Source of the DNA: Alistipes sp.
GTDB taxonomy: Bacteria; Bacteroidota; Bacteroidia; Bacteroidales; Rikenellaceae
Assembly: GCA_017631055.1 (NCBI GenBank)
Contig: JAGBTZ010000053.1
Span: forward strand, 1-62,430
Length of the DNA stretch: 62,430 bases
Reading direction: 5' to 3'
The position numbers and the translations under genes were made by a program. This document shows, piece after piece, positions 9,085 to 17,181 of this stretch. Numbering within the stretch: position 1 is the first letter of the stretch; each line of letters begins with the position of its first letter. The notes under the pieces are model-generated. The model saw only the letters and a program-made list of their open reading frames with translations, searched no databases and was not told the origin of the DNA.

Positions 9085-10332
9085 ATGGATATAACCATCC
9101 CTCGGGGAGGCCTCAAAGGTCGATTGACCCCGCCTTGCTCAAAGAGTTATGCACAACGAGCCCTCGCTATCGCTCTGCTTGCCGAGGGTGAGTCCACGTT
9201 GCGCAATATAGAGTTTTGTAACGATACGCTTTCGGCCATTCGCTGTATCGAGAGTTTGGGCGCCTCGGTGCGCCGCATAGACGATACGAGTGTGGCTGTG
9301 CGTGGAGGATTTGCACCGAAGAGTTTGGTTTTGGAGGTTGGCGAATCGGGACTCTCGACACGTCTGTTTACCCCCATTGCATCGCTTGCCACCGAGCCGA
9401 TAGTTATCAATGGCTCGGGGACTCTGCTCCACCGCCCGATGACGATGATGATTGAGCCGCTGCGTGCTCTTGGTGTTGAGGTGCGTGACGGAGGCGGTTT
9501 TTTGCCTATTGAGGTCAAGGGACCTATTCGTGGTGGCGAGATTGAGGTTGATGGCTCGCTCTCATCGCAGTTTGTTACGGGTCTGTTGCTGGCTCTGCCC
9601 TTGGCGCAGGAGGATACAACGCTGCGTGTCCATGGGGCGGTATCTACTCCTTATATTGATATGACAATCGACACTGCCAAGCGTTTTGGCGGTAAGATTC
9701 TCCACAACGACTATTCGGAGTTCTTTATCGAGGGAGGTCAGCGTTATAAGGCTGCCGATTTTTCGATTGAGGGCGATTGGAGTGCAGCTGCGATGCTGCT
9801 CGTGGCGGGTGCTGTGGCCGGAGAGGTTACGCTCGACAATATCTCGACCCTCTCGTTACAGGCCGATACGGCTATCTGCAATGCATTGGTGCATGCCGGA
9901 GCCTCGGTAATCAATGAGGAGAACTCCATAACGGTTGCCAAGCGCGACCTGCAAGCCTTTGAGTTCGATGCTACCAACTGCCCCGACCTCTTTCCGGCTC
10001 TTGTGGCGTTGGCTGCAGCCGCCGAGGGCGAGAGTACCATTGTCGGTACTCGGAGATTGGAGCATAAGGAGAGCAACCGAGCCGAGACTCTGCGTGATGA
10101 GTATGCCAAACTCGGCATCGAGGTCGATATCTCGACCGACAACGTGATGAAAGTTCGTGGTGGCGAGATTTGCTCGGCGGAGGCTGATGGCCGTCAGGAC
10201 CACCGTATAGCGATGTCGTTGGCCGTCTCGGCTCTGCGTAGCGATGGAGCGGTCGGCATTCGTGGTGCGGAGTGTGTCGAGAAGAGCTATCCCGACTTCT
10301 TCAGGGATTTGGAACTTTTGAGAGTTAAATAG
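9085..10332 (+). CDS. aroA: 3-phosphoshikimate 1-carboxyvinyltransferase (EPSP synthase)
   Basis: AroA joins shikimate-3-phosphate and PEP, the sixth step of the shikimate pathway. At 415 residues it is slightly shorter than the usual 425-440. It shows the N-terminal PPCSKSYAQRAL segment (variant of the SKS..R phosphate site; Tyr replaces the more usual small residue), GESGLSTRLF in the first half, SSQFVTGLLLALP, the RLEHKESNRAETL signature and the DHRIAMSLAV motif near the C-terminus. It is followed after 12 bases by aroC, so the last two shikimate steps are co-transcribed. Confidence 0.95.
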   Translation: MDITIPRGGLKGRLTPPCSKSYAQRALAIALLAEGESTLRNIEFCNDTLSAIRCIESLGASVRRIDDTSVAVRGGFAPKSLVLEVGESGLSTRLFTPIASLATEPIVINGSGTLLHRPMTMMIEPLRALGVEVRDGGGFLPIEVKGPIRGGEIEVDGSLSSQFVTGLLLALPLAQEDTTLRVHGAVSTPYIDMTIDTAKRFGGKILHNDYSEFFIEGGQRYKAADFSIEGDWSAAAMLLVAGAVAGEVTLDNISTLSLQADTAICNALVHAGASVINEENSITVAKRDLQAFEFDATNCPDLFPALVALAAAAEGESTIVGTRRLEHKESNRAETLRDEYAKLGIEVDISTDNVMKVRGGEICSAEADGRQDHRIAMSLAVSALRSDGAVGIRGAECVEKSYPDFFRDLELLRVK

Positions 10333-10344
10333 AAGAGATAGAGT

Positions 10345-11328
10345 ATGTATAATCGTTTCGGCAGAGGTTTACGCCTCGAGATTGAGGGTGCTTCGCACTC
10401 GGAGTCAATACGCATCACATTGGATGGCGTACCGCAGGGTATTGCCCTTGCGGAGGAGGATTTCGAGCGTGATTTGGCGCAACGCCGTGCCGGAGCGATT
10501 GGAACAACCCCTCGCACCGAGGCCGATAAGCCCGAGATTGAGGGTCTGGTGGCGGGTGTGACCACCGGTGAACGTATCGCCATAACTTTCCGCAATAGCA
10601 ATACCCGTTCGGGTGACTACTCGCACCTGCGCCGTCATCCACGCCCCTCGCATGTCGATTTTGTGGCTAATAGCCGCTGGGGCGAGTCTGTGGATTTGCG
10701 TGGTAGCGGTCAATTTTCGGGCCGTATGACCGTAGCGTTAGTCGCTGCCGGAGTCGTTGCCAAGAAGATTGTCGGCTCTGGGGTCGAGTTCTCGAGCGAG
10801 ATTGTAGAGTTGGGTGGCGAGCGCGACCGCAACCGCTTCGAGGAGGTGCTGCTTGATGCCGTAGCCGAGGGTGATTCGGTAGGCGGAGTTGTCGAGTGCC
10901 GGGTTAAGGGGCTGCCCATAGGTTTGGGCGAGCCATTTTTCGACTCAACAGAGAGCGTTATCAGCCACTTGCTATTCTCGGTACCCGCTGTTAAGGGCGT
11001 TGAGTTCGGCTCGGGATTTGAGGGTGTGCGTCTGCGTGGCTCGGAGCGTAACGACCGCATAATCGCAGCAGACGGAACAACTGCAACCAATAACGAGGGC
11101 GGAATTAACGGAGGTCTTACCAATGGTAACGAACTTATTGTGCGTGCGGCAATCAAGCCGACCCCGAGTATCGCTTTGCCTCAAGATACATTCAACTTCG
11201 AGAGCGGAGAGATTGAACCGCTTGTTATCGGTGGCCGTCACGATTGTTGCATAGTATTGCGTGCCCGCATTGTGGTCGAGGCGGTTGTGGCTATCGCTCT
11301 TGCCGAACTCAAACTCGCAGCTCGATGA
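10345..11328 (+). CDS. aroC: Chorismate synthase
   Basis: AroC makes chorismate from EPSP with reduced FMN. The 327-residue protein is shorter than the common 350-380 residues. It has the N-terminal GRGLRLEIEGASHSESI region, the RSGDYSHLRRHPRPSH stretch, and a C-terminal GRHDCCIVLRARIVVEA in place of the usual GRHDPC.. PRAVPIVEA. The central signature reads RGSGQFSGRMTVALVAAG where typical enzymes have a RGGGRSSARET-like sequence; I believe short-type enzymes of some anaerobes share this form. Its stop overlaps the prmC start as ATGA. Confidence 0.92.
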   Translation: MYNRFGRGLRLEIEGASHSESIRITLDGVPQGIALAEEDFERDLAQRRAGAIGTTPRTEADKPEIEGLVAGVTTGERIAITFRNSNTRSGDYSHLRRHPRPSHVDFVANSRWGESVDLRGSGQFSGRMTVALVAAGVVAKKIVGSGVEFSSEIVELGGERDRNRFEEVLLDAVAEGDSVGGVVECRVKGLPIGLGEPFFDSTESVISHLLFSVPAVKGVEFGSGFEGVRLRGSERNDRIIAADGTTATNNEGGINGGLTNGNELIVRAAIKPTPSIALPQDTFNFESGEIEPLVIGGRHDCCIVLRARIVVEAVVAIALAELKLAAR

Positions 11329-12197
11329 GTACCCGCCGCGAAAATATCGGGCGCATCTGCTCGGCATTAACTCCACTCTATGACCCTCGCGAGGCTCGCA
11401 ACATTGCCGAGTGGGTCCTCTGTGAGAAGGAGGCAATATCTCGTTCGCAACTTTTAGCCTTCCCTGACGAAGAGTCTTCGGTTGAAAATCTCGATTTGCT
11501 GATTGCTGATCTTGAGAAGGGTCGCCCGGTGCAGTATCTGTTGGGCTATGGCGAATTTTATGGCGAGCGATTTGAGGTAGGCGAAGGGGTCTTGATTCCC
11601 CGACCCGAGACCGAGGAGTTGGTGGCGTGGATTTGCGAGGATGCGAAGAGGGAGAAGATGAGCGGACAAGGTGTGGCTGATGGGCTGAAAATTCTCGACC
11701 TGTGTACCGGTAGCGGATGTATAGCCATATCCCTCGCACGCAATATCGCCCACAGCGAGGTCATGGCCCTCGATATCTCGCCCGAGGCTCTGCACTATGC
11801 ACGCAAGAATGTGGAGCGCCTTGCCCCCGAGGTGCGCCTTATTGAGGGCGATGTATTGTCGGGTGTCGAGAAGATTGTCGACCAAAAGTTTGATGTGATA
11901 GTGTCAAATCCGCCCTATATTCCCTCAAACGATATCTCCGAGATGCATATCAACGTCTGCGACTACGAGCCGCATCGAGCCCTTTTTGTGGCTGACGAGC
12001 GACCTCTTCTATTCTACGAGGCGATAGCCGACTCTGCGTTGCAACTCTTGCGCTCGGGTGGTAGACTCTACTTCGAAATATACGAAAAGTTGGGCGACGA
12101 ACTCTGCTCGATGTTGCAATCGAAGGGCTTTGAGGCGGTTACGCTGCGTTGTGATTTGAACGATAAACCGAGAATGATATGTTGCCGAAGAGCCTGA
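11325..12197 (+). CDS. prmC: Peptide chain release factor N(5)-glutamine methyltransferase
   Basis: PrmC methylates the glutamine of the GGQ motif in release factors RF1 and RF2, increasing termination rate. The 290-residue product has the substrate-binding region with GYGEFYGERFEVGEGVLIPRPETEEL, the SAM site ILDLCTGSGCIAISLA and the NPPY catalytic motif in DVIVSNPPYIPS. I placed the start at the ATG that overlaps the aroC stop (ATGA); an in-frame upstream codon at 11244 would bury 27 residues in aroC and adds nothing conserved. Its 3' end overlaps recX by 19 bases. Confidence 0.94.
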   Translation: MSTRRENIGRICSALTPLYDPREARNIAEWVLCEKEAISRSQLLAFPDEESSVENLDLLIADLEKGRPVQYLLGYGEFYGERFEVGEGVLIPRPETEELVAWICEDAKREKMSGQGVADGLKILDLCTGSGCIAISLARNIAHSEVMALDISPEALHYARKNVERLAPEVRLIEGDVLSGVEKIVDQKFDVIVSNPPYIPSNDISEMHINVCDYEPHRALFVADERPLLFYEAIADSALQLLRSGGRLYFEIYEKLGDELCSMLQSKGFEAVTLRCDLNDKPRMICCRRA

Positions 12198-12679
12198 AAC
12201 CCAAACGAACAAAGACGCCCGAGCAGGCTCTAACGGCCTTGATGCGCCTTGCCGCCAGAGGTGAAAAATCTTCGGGTGATGCTCTGCGCCTGATGCAGAA
12301 TTGGGGTGTGGAGCCGGCTGCACGTCAGGGTGTGTTGCAGAAGTTGATAGACCACAAGTTTATCGATGATAACCGCTATGCCGAGGCATTTGTGCGTGAT
12401 AAGATGCGCTTCAGCGGTTGGGGTGCATTCAAGTTGCGTGCGGCACTGCGTAACAAGGGTATCTCTCCCGAAATTGTGAACGAGGTATTGTCGGCACTCG
12501 ACCATGGCGATATGTCCGACCGACTGCGTGAGCGTCTCGAGCGTAAGATGCACTCCCTGAAATACGCCTCGCGCTACGAACTGAAAACCAAACTTATGCG
12601 CTACGGAGCATCGCTCGGCTACGATTTCGAGAGCGTTGGGGATGTGGTCGATGCGCTTATCTCCGATATCGAAGAATGA
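12179..12679 (+). CDS. recX: Regulatory protein RecX
   Basis: RecX is a small helical protein that inhibits RecA filament growth. At 166 residues this has family length and shows the three-helix tandem repeats, with the conserved DNRYAEAFVRDKM segment followed by WGAFKLRAALRNKGIS. recA itself is not adjacent; the gene instead overlaps prmC upstream (19 bases) and the M23 peptidase downstream (ATGA), suggesting translational coupling across functionally unrelated genes. Confidence 0.88.
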   Translation: MLPKSLKPKRTKTPEQALTALMRLAARGEKSSGDALRLMQNWGVEPAARQGVLQKLIDHKFIDDNRYAEAFVRDKMRFSGWGAFKLRAALRNKGISPEIVNEVLSALDHGDMSDRLRERLERKMHSLKYASRYELKTKLMRYGASLGYDFESVGDVVDALISDIEE

Positions 12680-14421
12680 AACGACTCTGTTGGATTGCAA
12701 TATCGCTGATTTTTTCGCTTATTTCGGCCGATATGTGGGCGCAAGCATTGTCGGATGAGGAGTATGTCTATCCGATGCCTGATGTGCGCAGACTCTACTC
12801 GGCCAACTTTGGCGAGATGCGCCCCGACCACTTCCACTCGGGTATCGACATCAAAACCGATGGCGTTGAGGGTAAGTCGGTGGTGGCAATTGCCGATGGC
12901 TACATTTCGCGCATAGTCGACAAACCTTCGGGTTATGGTCGTGCGTTGTATGTTGTTCATCCCGAGAAGGGTACGACCTCCGTCTATGCCCACCTGAGCC
13001 ACTTTCGCCACGATATCGACTCGATGATTATGGCCGAACGCTATCGTTTGCAACGCAACTCGATGGATATCCCCTGCGCTGAGGGCCGCTACCCCGTGAG
13101 GCAGGGCGAGATTATCGGCTACTCGGGTAATTCGGGCAACTCGTTCGGTCCTCATCTCCACTTCGAAATTCGCCAGACTGCGACCCAGCGCACGCTCAAC
13201 CTTGTGACCGAGCGGATCTTCAAAATCAAAGATACCACACCGCCAACAATCAACGGATTGTACTTCGTGGCAACCGATACTGTGGCAGGTGCGCCACGCC
13301 ATGCCAAACCGCAACATATAACCCTGAAGCGTACAGCCGAGGGACGATATACCTCGCTTGCGACCCGCCCCGTGCGGCTTGGTGGCGAGAGTGGCTACTT
13401 TGTGCTCGATTTGACCGACCGCAAGGATGGAGTTTGGAATCGCTTTGGGGTGTGGCGTGTGGCTGCCGAGGTGGATAATCAACCCATCTTCGACTATCGT
13501 ATGGATGGCTACACTTTCGATATGACACGCTATTGTAATGCTGTGGCTTACTATCCGATGCAGTTGCGGGCTCGTAGCGAGGTTATCCGCCTTGCCCGCA
13601 TTGATGGCAATCGGAGCGAATTTTATACCACTCTGCTCAACGATGGAGCCGTCGCCCTGTCGGATTCGGTGGCACATTCGGTGCGCATTGTGGCCGAGGA
13701 TGATTGCCACAATCGCTCGATTGTCGAGTTGAAGATTACCGGTGGTGGCGCTCTCCAGATGCCTTCTCTTGCCGATACGGTGGTTATCGACCGCAAGCGC
13801 CCCTTTGCAATCGAGCAGAACGACATCAAACTTTCGGTGCCGAAGGAGTCGCTCTACGAATCGACCCACTTCCATTGCGGCGTGGTTAATCGTGCTTTGC
13901 CGCAAGATTCGACTTTGATAGTGCTCTCGCCGGTGTATAAGGTTTTGGATAACTCTATTCCGCTGCATCGTTCAGCAACGCTTACGCTTAAGGGCTATAT
14001 CCCGCTCGATTTGCGCCCACATACCGCCATTGCCACTCTCTCGTCAAAGGGCAAAACAGCCTATGTCGGGGGTAGTTGCCAGGATGGAGAGGTGACGGCT
14101 CGCATTAGCCGCTTCGGAGAGTTCTGGGTGGTGGCCGACACTGTTGCACCCGCCATTCGCCCGCGCTTTGAGCAGGGTGCCGATATGCGTGGGCGAACAA
14201 GACTTATCTTCGAAGTTGAGGATAACTTCTCGGGGCTCAAAGAGTATAATGCCTATATAAACGGCGAGTGGGTGCCGCTCGAATACAGCCCCACTCGTCA
14301 CACTCTGACCTATCATTTCGACTCTCTGCATCCGCTGGGAGGCGGAGAGCATCTGATTGTACTCATTGTTGAGGATAATTGTGGCAACCGAGCCTCCATC
14401 AAACGCCATTTTCGCCGTTAG
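12676..14421 (+). CDS. Secreted M23-family peptidoglycan endopeptidase
   Basis: A 581-residue protein with an N-terminal signal peptide (hydrophobic to about residue 22, cleavage near ADMWAQ). The M23 metallopeptidase (LytM-type) domain follows at about 40-175: zinc ligands H54 and D58 in HFHSGID and the HLH motif at 160-162 are intact. The remaining 400 residues look beta-rich and may be Ig-like domains for surface or partner binding. Family members cleave stem-peptide cross-links in murein. It closes the lptB-aroA-aroC-prmC-recX gene run and its 3' end converges on the gene at 14451 with only 29 bases between. Confidence 0.88.
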   Translation: MKRLCWIAISLIFSLISADMWAQALSDEEYVYPMPDVRRLYSANFGEMRPDHFHSGIDIKTDGVEGKSVVAIADGYISRIVDKPSGYGRALYVVHPEKGTTSVYAHLSHFRHDIDSMIMAERYRLQRNSMDIPCAEGRYPVRQGEIIGYSGNSGNSFGPHLHFEIRQTATQRTLNLVTERIFKIKDTTPPTINGLYFVATDTVAGAPRHAKPQHITLKRTAEGRYTSLATRPVRLGGESGYFVLDLTDRKDGVWNRFGVWRVAAEVDNQPIFDYRMDGYTFDMTRYCNAVAYYPMQLRARSEVIRLARIDGNRSEFYTTLLNDGAVALSDSVAHSVRIVAEDDCHNRSIVELKITGGGALQMPSLADTVVIDRKRPFAIEQNDIKLSVPKESLYESTHFHCGVVNRALPQDSTLIVLSPVYKVLDNSIPLHRSATLTLKGYIPLDLRPHTAIATLSSKGKTAYVGGSCQDGEVTARISRFGEFWVVADTVAPAIRPRFEQGADMRGRTRLIFEVEDNFSGLKEYNAYINGEWVPLEYSPTRHTLTYHFDSLHPLGGGEHLIVLIVEDNCGNRASIKRHFRR

Positions 14422-14450
14422 TGCTCTGCCCGTAATCCTCTCCAGACCCG

Positions 14451-16502
14451 CTACTCGGGGCGTGTAGCCTCATCCAACCAACGCACATCCTCCTCCGAGA
14501 GTTCATAGATTGATGCTGTGCGATAGACTCCTGCCCAACCTGTGAGGTGGTCGTTGATGCTTCCGCGCTTATTCTCGCCAAAGTGATATTTGCTCCAGCG
14601 AGAGGGGAATATCGCCTCGTTCTTTGAGCCTATGGGGCGCTCGAGGTGGTGCCAGATTAAACGCTCCTTGTCGGCAAAGCCCTGGGTGCTATGGCGCCAC
14701 ATAAGTTCGGCAACCTCTCTCCATAGGGGCTCATTGTCAATCTTCGAGAGCCATATATATTCGCTGATAAGCAGCGAGCCATACTCGTCAAGTGCAGGAT
14801 GCTCGACTCCGACAATGTTGGCTCCGGCAGGGCGGATGTTGTATATCATAAAGTCGTCATCCGCATCATAAATCGGGTTTTGGATGTAGAGCCACGAGGT
14901 AAAGTACCACGCAGCCTTGCGTGCATAATCGAGATACTTCTTGTCGCCCGTAGCCTCATACATCAACTTTGCCGAGGTGAAGAATGGCTGGATGCCCTCC
15001 TTGTCGATGCTGGCACAATCCATCGCACCACCGAAGCAACGGAATTGGTCGATGTCGTGGGTGTAGTAATAGTTGAAGGCGTTGTCGATAATCGGCAGAA
15101 GCGTATCATCGCCCGACATCTGCCAATAGCGCACCAAGCCCATCAAGACAAAACCGCCACTATCGCCATTGTAGTTCACAACCTCGCCCGTGATGCCGTT
15201 CCAAATCGAGCCTAAAGCGCCATCCTCGCGAACTCCGGCACGGACAACCTCTACTATACGCTTGGCTGCCGAACGAAATTCGGTGGCATCCATATCGTGC
15301 TTCTCGAGCAGCGTAATCACCCTCGATAGCTCGCTAATTGACCAACCCATATTCGAAGCATCGCGATTGTCGTTCTTGCGAGGCTTATTGCTCTTGAGAA
15401 TTCCCGAAGGGTAGGTACGGGTTGCAATCCAACTGCGTATAACCTTCAATCCAAAATCAACATCCTCGGGACTGTTGTTGCGCAGACCATACTCTATCGA
15501 AAGACGTGCAGCCTGAAATACCTGACAGCCAAATCCGAGTTCGCCGCCGTGGTCCTTGACATACTCGCCCTTCTTGAGGCGTTTCGACTCCTCCAAATCA
15601 TCCTTGTACCAGCGGTTGAGTTCGGGATGCTTGGCGTAATCCTCGATGGTGTATCCGTCATTCGACTTTCCTTGGGATTTGGGGTAGTATCCGATGCGGA
15701 ATGTCTGGTCATCGAGGCGGATATCGTACCAATAGCCATTTTCGTCTTGGCGACGGCCCCAATCCTGAAAGGCCTTGTCCAGACGCATCACCTCTGCCAA
15801 TGTGCGCTGCGAGGGAACGTGGTGGTTGATTTTACGCCACGCTATGGGGAAGACCTCGGCGAAGCCGTAGTGCGGCATCTTCGGGCGACCCATAAAGGCA
15901 AAAGCCTCAGCTTCGAACTTCTCGCCCGGGGCGAGGGTGATGTAGGTGTCGTAACGCTCCGAGAATTTCAACTTGTCGGAGTAGGTCAGCGGAGCCTCAG
16001 TCACAGGCCAATAAATCGAGTGGCGGAACGAGCCGTTGTCGAGCTTCTCCATCGAGCAGGCGCTGATGTAAGATGTGGTATCCCTATCCGACACGAAGAG
16101 AGCGAAGACCTTATCCTCATTCTCGGAGATTGTGCACGAGGGTATCGAACTGCGGTCGTAAGCGAAAATCCACGGCTCGCCATCTCGCTCCCAACCCTGC
16201 GGGATGTTGACGTTGTCGCCAAAGTGGTTGCCATCGTAGTTCGTGCCGGGGATAAGGTAGCGGTCGGCATGAAATCCGGGCTCGGCCGAGAGTCGCACCT
16301 TGAAAGTTTGGGGCGCATCGCTCTCATTGCGCACGCTCACCTCAATACGCCACTCGTTGCCGCTGCGCTCGGCAGTCATCTCTGCCTTTACGCCCTCAAT
16401 TTCGGGCAGGGTCGTGACACTGAAGACAACCCCCTCGGAGCAGGATACACAGATGGCGGTACCCAGCAACCATCCAATCGTTTGGGTTAGTAATCTTTTC
16501 AT
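14451..16502 (-). CDS. Secreted alpha-helical (six-hairpin type) putative glycan-active lipoprotein
   Basis: This 683-residue protein begins with a signal peptide ending in a Cys (MKRLL...AICVSC), a loose lipobox. An N-terminal beta-rich part (about 30-270) precedes a long Trp/Tyr/Gly-rich helical part with GFGCQVFQAARLSIEYGL, NMGWSISELSRVITLLEKHD, GSIWNG and YNGDSGGFVLMGLVRYW. Repeated helix pairs followed by short aromatic loops suggest an alpha/alpha toroid, the fold of many glycosidases and lyases. I cannot name a CAZy family, and a catalytic residue is not assigned. The start at 16502 was chosen over 16538 because the latter precedes the signal peptide and enters the upstream HAD gene. 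The two genes lie 16 bases apart. Confidence 0.7.
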   Translation of the reverse strand: MKRLLTQTIGWLLGTAICVSCSEGVVFSVTTLPEIEGVKAEMTAERSGNEWRIEVSVRNESDAPQTFKVRLSAEPGFHADRYLIPGTNYDGNHFGDNVNIPQGWERDGEPWIFAYDRSSIPSCTISENEDKVFALFVSDRDTTSYISACSMEKLDNGSFRHSIYWPVTEAPLTYSDKLKFSERYDTYITLAPGEKFEAEAFAFMGRPKMPHYGFAEVFPIAWRKINHHVPSQRTLAEVMRLDKAFQDWGRRQDENGYWYDIRLDDQTFRIGYYPKSQGKSNDGYTIEDYAKHPELNRWYKDDLEESKRLKKGEYVKDHGGELGFGCQVFQAARLSIEYGLRNNSPEDVDFGLKVIRSWIATRTYPSGILKSNKPRKNDNRDASNMGWSISELSRVITLLEKHDMDATEFRSAAKRIVEVVRAGVREDGALGSIWNGITGEVVNYNGDSGGFVLMGLVRYWQMSGDDTLLPIIDNAFNYYYTHDIDQFRCFGGAMDCASIDKEGIQPFFTSAKLMYEATGDKKYLDYARKAAWYFTSWLYIQNPIYDADDDFMIYNIRPAGANIVGVEHPALDEYGSLLISEYIWLSKIDNEPLWREVAELMWRHSTQGFADKERLIWHHLERPIGSKNEAIFPSRWSKYHFGENKRGSINDHLTGWAGVYRTASIYELSEEDVRWLDEATRPE

Positions 16503-16518
16503 GTCGTGTGGTTGTTTT

Positions 16519-17130
16519 CTATTCGTTGAGAGTCTCAATCAATGCATTCAGATCGCGCTCTGCCTGTGCTGCATCCTTGAAGAGGATTCCGTGAATACCC
16601 ATCTCGCGAGCTGCAATGATGTTCTCGATGTGGTCATCGAAGAATACTGTCTCCTCAGGGCGCAGATTGTAGCGGTCGAGTAGGATGCGGAAGATGCGCT
16701 CGTCAGGCTTCTTAACACGCTCATATCCCGATACTACGACTCCGTCTAACCCCTTCATAAACGAGAATTTCTGCTCGGCCAACGGGAAGGTCTCTGCCGA
16801 CCAGTTGGTCAGGCCGTATAGGCGATAACCCTCAGCGCGAAGGCTTGCTTTGAGAGCGATACTTTCGGGAATCTCTGAATGCAACATATCGAGCCAACCA
16901 TCCCAATAGAGGCGTATTTCACGCTCATACTGCGGGAATTTAGGCACCAACAACTCGATAGCCTCGGCAAAGGTCATCTCTGCATCGGTCAGAGTGTTCC
17001 ACTCCTGATTGCAGACCTCGGTGACGAAGTGCTCAACCTCCTGTTCGGTTGCGAAAATTTTGCGATAGAAATAGCGTGGATCCCAATCAACCAATACTCC
17101 GCCAAAGTCGAAAACGATATTTTTAATCAT
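16519..17130 (-). CDS. HAD superfamily (subfamily IA) phosphatase, YihX-like
   Basis: 203 residues with motif I FDFGGVLVDWD (nucleophile D8), motif II in LTNWSAE, the conserved Lys region ERVKKPDERIF and motif IV VFFDDHIENI. The GGV variant of motif I and the length match the YihX group, which dephosphorylates sugar phosphates such as glucose-1-phosphate. It is the upstream partner of the secreted helical lipoprotein at 14451; whether both serve one sugar pathway is inference. Confidence 0.85.
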   Translation of the reverse strand: MIKNIVFDFGGVLVDWDPRYFYRKIFATEQEVEHFVTEVCNQEWNTLTDAEMTFAEAIELLVPKFPQYEREIRLYWDGWLDMLHSEIPESIALKASLRAEGYRLYGLTNWSAETFPLAEQKFSFMKGLDGVVVSGYERVKKPDERIFRILLDRYNLRPEETVFFDDHIENIIAAREMGIHGILFKDAAQAERDLNALIETLNE

Positions 17131-17181
17131 AGTTTTATGTTTTTTTTGTAAAGTTACTATTTTTCTTGATAAAAAGGTGTG

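Noticed and set aside
12619..13968. 449-codon open frame antisense to the M23 peptidase
   Set aside because: His/Arg-rich shadow of a real gene with intact catalytic motifs.
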